Shown: positions 21,930 to 25,374 of the stretch, piece after piece
Numbering within the stretch: position 1 is the first letter of the stretch
Layout: each line of letters starts with the position of its first letter
Origin: a virus
IMG/VR virus record: IMGVR_UViG_3300037325_000094
Coordinates: 1 to 25,374 of that record
Direction: 5' to 3' (one strand)
DNA: 25,374 bases
Program-made: the position numbers and the translations under genes
The notes under the pieces: model-generated
Database searches by the model: none
Told to the model about the DNA's origin: nothing
Seen by the model: the letters and a program-made list of their open reading frames with translations, nothing else

Positions 21930-22345
21930 GCTCAAGTTTTCATGGAGTTCAGGTCGCTCAACCTATGGGGCGGAATCAAAAACCCGGCCTACAGGCACGA
22001 TTCACCCCGGAAGGTGCGTCGTGCGAGAGACCGGGTTCCTGGACCGCTCTACCGTTTGCACGGCATGGGCACCTTAGCCGAAACCGTTCGGCGGGGCAAA
22101 GTGTCGGTGGGGGTCGCGCTGTAGTGAGAGGACGCGGCCCGATCTGGTAGACGAACCCCCGGTAAAGGGAAGCCTCCGCAGATCGAGCCGCGAGAGAGAA
22201 GGACCTGTCCTGGGATGACCAGACCCGACGGAACTTATCAAGCGAGGGCTTCTTGGGTTCCGGTCAACAGAAACGCGAACCCCTGTCAACACCCAGGAGA
22301 ATAGGATGTTCGGCTGGATAATTCAAGCGCCCTGTTGACCGGCAC
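21930..22345. other. structured intergenic region with nested hairpins (possible ncRNA)
   Basis: No credible gene occurs in this ~530-nt gap. Three elements stand out: a nested hairpin at 21979-22038 (AACCCGG/CCGGGTT enclosing GCACGA/TCGTGC enclosing CACC/GGTG); GCCGAA-ACCG-TTCGGC at 22077-22092; and an 11-bp stem GCGGC+GATCTG / CAGATC+GCCGC with a 2x2 internal loop (22134-22146 with 22179-22191). The right end holds an 11-bp inverted repeat CCGGTCAACAG / CTGTTGACCGG (22260-22270, 22332-22342) and a further TGTCAACA. Strand of the RNA cannot be decided. Confidence 0.5.
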
Positions 22346-22348
22346 GAC

Positions 22349-22654
22349 TCAATCGTCCCCGTCGTCCACCAGGAGCGTGCAAGTCGCCAGGAGATCGCCT
22401 TGGGCTTCGCGGTCCATCTGGGCCAGGTTCAGGCGGCAGAGAACGTGCGCTCGAACCGCCGCGTCCTTGGCTTCCAGCAGCTTTCGAAGGGCAACGGCGG
22501 TCTCCAGGTTCACCGGGGCAAAGTCGTTCAGGCCCTCCGCCAGTCGGCAGAAAGGTTCGCTGGCCTGGGCCAGATCAGGCGGCAGGTGCTTGTAGCTGAA
22601 GTTCCGCATGTCGGGGTAGTGAAGCTGGTCCTTGACGGCTTGGCTGGGTCGCAT
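22349..22654 (-). CDS. small helical protein, ALRKLLEAKDAAVRA family; possible Acb2/Tad1-hairpin relative
   Basis: 101 aa from the ATG at 22654, with GAAGGAA upstream. Pattern: DMRNFSYKHLPPDLAQASEP, FCRLAEGLNDFAP and ETAVALRKLLEAKDAAVRAH. The last string is a hallmark of a very common small helical family in phages and actinobacteria. The layout (short aromatic/His/Pro lead, helix, Pro turn, helix) resembles the Acb2/Tad1 hairpin proteins that sequester cyclic-nucleotide immune signals, but I cannot confirm this. The C-terminus is acidic. It stands alone between the structured region and the repeats. Confidence 0.72.
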   Translation of the reverse strand: MRPSQAVKDQLHYPDMRNFSYKHLPPDLAQASEPFCRLAEGLNDFAPVNLETAVALRKLLEAKDAAVRAHVLCRLNLAQMDREAQGDLLATCTLLVDDGDD

Positions 22655-22697
22655 CGTCGGGTTCCTTCGGCTGTAGGGTTTTGGGTTTTGTTCGATC

Positions 22698-22727
22698 ATG
22701 ATAGTTGGAGTGGGGTTTGGGTGTCGA
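22698..22727 (-). promoter_or_regulatory. possible promoter for the 101-aa gene
   Basis: On the - strand TCGACA (22727-22722), 18 bp, TATCAT (22703-22698). Acceptable match to sigma70-type boxes, placed 44 nt before the ATG at 22654. Weaker than the other promoters listed. Confidence 0.4.
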
Positions 22728-22743
22728 GAGGGCACGGGTGGCC

Positions 22744-22812
22744 GGGAATTTTTGGGTCCGGCCAGGTATTTCAAGTAAGGGATTTTTGGAACGGGCCAGG
22801 TATTTCAAGTAA
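22744..22812. repeat. two copies of a 34-bp direct repeat
   Basis: GGCCAGGTATTTCAAGTAA occurs at 22760-22778 and 22794-22812, each preceded by a similar GGGA-A/T-TTTTTGG segment, giving two ~34-bp units in tandem. These AT-richer units stand out in a GC-rich setting upstream of the 101-aa gene. They may be iterons or operators. Confidence 0.75.
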
Positions 22813-22850
22813 CGGGCCTGGTGGTCCGGGGTCGGGGGTCTGGCCCTATA

Positions 22851-22912
22851 CGCGCGCGCCCGCGCACCCGCACCCGCGCGCACCCGCACCCGCGCGCGCC
22901 CGCAGGCGGATG
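22851..22912. repeat. alternating CG/CA low-complexity tract
   Basis: A tract of GCGCGC, GCACCC and GCGCGCCC words, mostly alternating purine and pyrimidine. Such DNA can adopt Z-form. No ribosome site or credible gene covers it. Confidence 0.6.
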
Positions 22913-22963
22913 CTGCGGCGCGGCAATGGCGGCGCGGCGTTACCGCTAACACGGACTCCCGGC

Positions 22964-23103
22964 TCCCGGCGCTCCCCCGGCTCCCGGCGCTCCCCCGGCT
23001 CCCGGCTCCCGGCTCCCGGCGCTCCCCCGGCTCCCGGCTCCCGGCGCTCCCTCGGCTCCCGGCTCCCGGCTCCCGGCTCCCGGCTCCCGGCTCCCGGCTC
23101 CCG
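22964..23103. repeat. GGCTCCC heptamer array (G-quadruplex-capable on - strand)
   Basis: About 18 copies of GGCTCCC or the variants GGCGCTCCCCC and CGGCTCCC. The - strand reads GGGAGCC repeated, giving many GGG runs separated by 4 nt, a canonical four-stranded G motif. The array also keeps several frames open by chance. Confidence 0.85.
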
Positions 23104-23292
23104 ACGGTCCAGAGCGCGCCAAGGGGAGCCGCTGGAGCGCGTCCGGGACGTGGGCAGGGGGAAGCGGTCCCGACGGTCCAGAGCGCGCCAAGGGGAGCCG
23201 CTGGAGCGCGTCCGGGACGTGGGCAGGGGGAAGCGGTCCCGACGGTCCAGAGCGCGCCAAGGGGAGCCGCTGGAGCGCGTCCGGGACGTGGG
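23102..23292. repeat. 69-bp tandem repeat, 2.8 copies
   Basis: Units start at 23102, 23171 and 23240 with CGACGGTCCAGAGCGCGCC; copies look identical until the third ends at GGGACGTGGG (23292). Because 69 is a multiple of 3, all frames repeat 23-residue peptides, which explains long but meaningless ORFs here. The words GGGACGTGGGCAGGGG and CCGCTGGAGCG recur in the repeats at the right end. Confidence 0.88.
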
Positions 23293-23342
23293 AAGCCGGA
23301 GTCTAGGGGACAGGGGACTCTTGACGGCTCCCGGAATCAAGA

Positions 23343-23367
23343 AAGCCGGGGAACGTGTCCCCGGCTT
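23343..23367 (-). terminator. strong hairpin terminator after the right-hand cassette
   Basis: AAGCCGGGGA (23343-23352) and TCCCCGGCTT (23358-23367) form a perfect 10-bp stem with a 5-nt loop, 4 nt beyond the stop of the last gene of the cassette. The following - strand sequence has only a weak T tract (TCTTGATT). Confidence 0.65.
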
Positions 23368-23371
23368 CCGT

Positions 23372-23506
23372 TCATTGCTGGATCATATACGCGAAGAGTC
23401 CCGCCCATATAATCGGGGACAGATTCCCGGACGCAAGCGCCGCAACGGCTCCAGCGGTCAACACGAGTCCGCCCACGATACGCGCCACGCGGCGCGCCGG
23501 ACTCAC
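23372..23506 (-). CDS. 44-aa membrane protein (GTG start)
   Basis: GTG at 23506 overlaps the upstream stop (GTGA). The 44 residues contain two hydrophobic segments: RIVGGLVLTAGAVAALASG and LSPIIWAGLFAYMIQQ. Translational coupling and the terminator right after its stop support it. Function unknown. Confidence 0.62.
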   Translation of the reverse strand: MSPARRVARIVGGLVLTAGAVAALASGNLSPIIWAGLFAYMIQQ

Positions 23507-23739
23507 GGGGGACCGCCTTCCCCACGGGACTCAAGAATTGCCAGAGCTTGCGCGGCGCTTGGCGCGTGGGGGGAGTGTCGCGCGCATAGCTGGAGCGCGC
23601 GCCGTCCCCATAGCTCCAGCGGAGCGGGATAGCATCCGGCGCGGAAGCCGTCCGGGGACACATAGCCGGGAGCTTCGAACACGGGGACAAGCGCGCGACG
23701 CCACGCGGGGACGGGGGAAGGCTTGCGACGGCGCGCCAT
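23503..23739 (-). CDS. unknown small basic protein
   Basis: 78 aa, starting at a TAATG overlap with the upstream gene and ending in a GTGA overlap with the next. The sequence MARRRKPSPVPAWRRALVPV, then FEAPGYVSPDGFRAGCYPAP, is Arg/Pro-rich. Another - strand frame (23337-23690) is open across it but lacks coupling. No family recognised. Confidence 0.55.
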   Translation of the reverse strand: MARRRKPSPVPAWRRALVPVFEAPGYVSPDGFRAGCYPAPLELWGRRALQLCARHSPHAPSAAQALAILESRGEGGPP

Positions 23740-24098
23740 TAGGACACATAAACGCGCGAGTCGTCCCCCCGGTAGATGTCCGACTCGCGGAAGGCGGAAG
23801 CGGAATCGGAAAGCCGTTGCGCGATAGCTCCCGCGCGTCCCTTGAATCCCCTATCCCAAAAGCCGACTCCGTGGCCGTTGCGCGTATACCAAAAGTCACG
23901 TCCAGCGGCTTCGCGGTCATAGTCCGACTCCGCGCGCTCCAGAGCGCGAGTCGCGGAGCCAAACGGCGCGGAGCTTGTCCGCGCGCGGCTTATGGCATTG
24001 CGGCGCGCGTGGCGATAGGCGCGGAGCAATAGAGTCCGCGCGTCCGGGAGTTGATCGAAGCGGACTCCCGGCTCCGCGAAGAATTCAAAGGCTTTCAT
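23739..24098 (-). CDS. phage hypothetical protein with DFWYTRNGHGVGFWDRG motif
   Basis: 119 aa. The C-terminal half (GRDFWYTRNGHGVGFWDRG, then FRESDIYRGDDSRVYV) matches a common but uncharacterised phage family with DFWLTRNGHGAGFWDR. The N-terminal half is helical and Arg/Ala-rich. TGGAG lies about 10 nt before the ATG. The 24099-24197 gap upstream holds only short G-rich words. The gene's DNA is rich in GCGCG and GANTC compared with the left part of the window. Confidence 0.75.
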   Translation of the reverse strand: MKAFEFFAEPGVRFDQLPDARTLLLRAYRHARRNAISRARTSSAPFGSATRALERAESDYDREAAGRDFWYTRNGHGVGFWDRGFKGRAGAIAQRLSDSASAFRESDIYRGDDSRVYVS

Positions 24099-24197
24099 TG
24101 TGCAAGGCTCCAGAGATAAGCGGACAAAAGGGACAGGGACGGGGACAGGGGGACAGAAAGCGCGAAGAAAAGCGCGAATTCCCCCACGGCGCGGAGC

Positions 24198-24695
24198 TTA
24201 CACATAGCCGGACCACGCGCGACCGTATGCCAAGCCGTCCAGAGTCTCCGCTTCGAAGTGATCGAAGAATTCGACGGCTTCGACGGCGCGCGCGCAACGG
24301 TCCGAAACAAGCGCGAAGGCGCGCGCCAGAGCGTCCCCGCATACCACGAGTCCCGAAACCGTTTCGGGAGCGTCCGAGTCGTCCCCGTCGAAGCCGTCGA
24401 AGCCGTCCAGCGGCTCCCCTTCCGCGTCGAATTCGGAAGCGTCGAACATTTCCCCGGCGACGTGATTCCCGGCTTCGATTGCCAAGCCTTCCGCGTCATC
24501 CGAAACCGTCGCGCCGTTGCGCGCGCGCTCCACCATATCCAAGCCGGTGACTACCGCGTCATTCGTGGAGTCGGTGTAGTATGCGGCGGACTCGTTGCCG
24601 GGGAAGCCTACGCGAATTTCCCCGTCAAGGCGCGTCACCTTGAGTCCAGCGGCGCGGAGAGTCTTAGCGGCTTGCGTGTAGCTTTGTTCTTTCAT
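24198..24695 (-). CDS. unknown acidic protein, first gene of right-hand cassette
   Basis: 165 aa, acidic (Asp/Glu/Ala-rich), with the aromatic-acidic stretch LDGFDGFDGDDSDAPETVSG and a helical C-terminal part (FFDHFEAETLDGLAYGRAW). The N-terminal 60 residues (SYTQAAKTLRAAGLKVTRLD, EIRVGFPGNESAAYYTD) look globular. AAGGA lies 9-10 nt before the ATG. A promoter (24767-24794) lies ~70 nt upstream. The gene contains the CCGAAACCGTTTCGG palindrome at 24353. I recognise no family. Acidic composition would fit a DNA mimic, but that is guesswork. Confidence 0.7.
   Translation of the reverse strand: MKEQSYTQAAKTLRAAGLKVTRLDGEIRVGFPGNESAAYYTDSTNDAVVTGLDMVERARNGATVSDDAEGLAIEAGNHVAGEMFDASEFDAEGEPLDGFDGFDGDDSDAPETVSGLVVCGDALARAFALVSDRCARAVEAVEFFDHFEAETLDGLAYGRAWSGYV
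24353..24367. repeat. CCGAAACCGTTTCGG palindrome, copy 2
   Basis: Exact copy within the 165-aa gene; the arms extend by one base pair on each side (CCC...GGG, 24352-24368). Confidence 0.7.
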
Positions 24696-24766
24696 GGCTT
24701 TGTTTCCTTGTTTCGGGGGGACGTGTCCGGGGACCGATCCCCCATAGCTCCCGCCTTGATGTCCCT

Positions 24767-24794
24767 ATTCTACAGAATTCCCCTTAACAGTCAA
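24767..24794 (-). promoter_or_regulatory. promoter for right-hand cassette
   Basis: On the - strand TTGACT (24794-24789), 16 bp, TAGAAT (24772-24767). The -35 lies in ACAGTCAA-CTA-ACAGTCAA (direct repeat, 24788-24805), sharing the GTCAACT motif with the two early promoters. A short AT-rich island in G-rich surroundings. Confidence 0.66.
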
Positions 24795-25066
24795 CTAACA
24801 GTCAAACGCAATCAACACGGGGGACAATATCCCGGAAGCCGGTCCCGTGGGGACAGGGGACTCTAGACGCGCTCCAGCGGGGACCGGGGACGTGGGCAGG
24901 GGGACCGCTGGAGCGGATCGAAGGGGAGCCGGGGACGTGGGCAGGGGACACGCGGAGCGGATCGAAGGGGACGCCATGCCGGGGACGTGGGCAGGGGACA
25001 CGCGGAGCGGATCGAAGGGGACGCCATGCCGGGGACGTGGGCAGGGGGGAGCCGTGGGCAGGATAG

Positions 25067-25081
25067 CCGAAACGGTTTCGG
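25067..25081. repeat. CCGAAACGGTTTCGG palindrome, copy 3
   Basis: Reverse complement of the other copies, in the G-rich repeats at the right end, where it interrupts the G-rich words. Confidence 0.7.
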
Positions 25082-25225
25082 ACGCCATGCCGGGGACGTG
25101 GGCAGGGGGAGCCGTGGGCAGGGGGACGCCATGCCGGGGACGGATCGAAGGGGACGCCATGCCGGGGACAGGGGGACCGCTGGAGCGGGGACCGGGGGAC
25201 GCCATGCGGGGACCTATGCGCCAAG

Positions 25226-25240
25226 CCGAAACCGTTTCGG
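25226..25240. repeat. CCGAAACCGTTTCGG palindrome, copy 4
   Basis: Exact copy, 159 bp from copy 3, also in the G-rich terminal repeats. Confidence 0.7.
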
Positions 25241-25374
25241 GGATTGCGCCACGCCATGCCGGGGACGGGAGCGCGAAGCCGGGGAGTCCGTGGGCAGGGG
25301 TTGCCGGGGACGGGGGGACCGCTTGGAACGGGGGACCGTCGAAGGGGGGAGTCGTCCTATGGCGGGAACGTGGG

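Larger units (their letters stand above)
24840..25374. repeat. G-rich degenerate repeats reaching window end
   Basis: No gene is supported here. The + strand is G-rich, with GGGGAC, GGGACGTGGGCAGGGG and GACGCCATGCCGGGG repeated many times. Between 24910 and 25047 there is a 50-bp tandem unit (CGCGGAGCGGATCGAAGGGG at 24951 and 25001, and a partial copy before). GCCATGCC or variants occur at least seven times up to 25260. Runs of G give quadruplex potential on the + strand. The words overlap with the 69-bp repeat on the other side of the cassette. Confidence 0.8.

Noticed and set aside
21942-22124. 60-codon + strand frame in the structured gap
   Set aside because: No ribosome site, lies across hairpins, and is on the strand opposite to all neighbours.
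22074-22292. 72-codon - strand frame
   Set aside because: No ribosome site, Arg/Ser/Pro-rich shadow composition, and it covers the predicted 11-bp stem.
23102-23292. CRISPR array
   Set aside because: Repeats are contiguous 69-bp units without unique spacers, and no cas gene is present.
22400-23632. 410-codon open frame on the + strand
   Set aside because: Kept open by the heptamer array and the 69-bp repeat (period divisible by 3); begins antisense to the 101-aa gene; no ribosome site.
23337-23690. 117-codon - strand frame over the 78-aa and 44-aa genes
   Set aside because: Lacks coupling to neighbours and runs through the terminator hairpin; the alternative chain with TAATG and GTGA overlaps is better supported.
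24784-24798. CtrA box (TTAA-N7-TTAA) at the right-hand promoter
   Set aside because: TTAA-CAGTCAA-CTAA has a mismatch in the second half; a single imperfect site is not enough to claim.
24795-25257. Three overlapping - strand frames with PAHVPGMASP repeats
   Set aside because: Open simply because the repeat words contain no stops; several frames are open at once and no ribosome site is visible.

Overview
The window is part of a GC-rich, tailed (siphovirus-like) phage genome whose host is most likely an alphaproteobacterium, probably of the Rhodobacterales or a relative. Three things suggest this. The tail tip resembles gene transfer agent (GTA) tails: a TIM-barrel domain joined to a phage_BR0599-type hub domain, then a J-like tip protein. 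The fibre region has a DUF2793 protein. The early region encodes relatives of regulators typical of alphaproteobacteria: a CtrA-type DNA-binding domain, a GapR/DUF2312 protein and a GcrA-like helix-turn-helix. All assignments come from reading motifs by eye; no database was searched.

Layout. Positions 1-12250 are the late genes on the + strand: tail hub (incomplete at the left edge), two small tail-tip genes, the J-like protein, a DUF2793/C1q-like fibre protein, a lysis block (muramidase endolysin with a C-terminal membrane anchor, nested Rz/Rz1 spanins, two single-span membrane proteins), then short and long tail-fibre genes. Positions 12247-21815 are densely packed genes on the - strand, mostly coupled by ATGA, GTGA, TTGA or TAATG overlaps: regulators, zinc-ribbon proteins, a DNA methyltransferase-like protein, ParB-like, HD hydrolase, small membrane proteins and a DUF932-like protein. 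The two arms converge at 12247-12250, where a 7-bp inverted repeat overlaps both stop codons.

The early arm is interrupted at 17012-17140 by a candidate tRNA-like RNA behind a near-consensus sigma70-type promoter, in front of parB. Upstream of the DUF932-like gene, about 530 bp without a convincing gene (21816-22348) holds nested hairpins and repeated GTCAAC motifs. To its right lie a small gene of possible anti-defence type (22349-22654), a 34-bp repeat pair, a GGCTCCC heptamer array, a 69-bp tandem repeat, four - strand genes (23372-24695) with their own promoter and terminator, and a 0.5-kb zone of G-rich degenerate repeats reaching the window end.

Reading the parts together (inference): the early arm looks designed to engage host cell-cycle and nucleoid control (CtrA-, GapR- and GcrA-like proteins, ParB-like protein, GANTC-rich right end). 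Three promoters share a GTCAACT motif and could be co-regulated. The right-hand repeat-flanked cassette looks like a more recently assembled accessory region.
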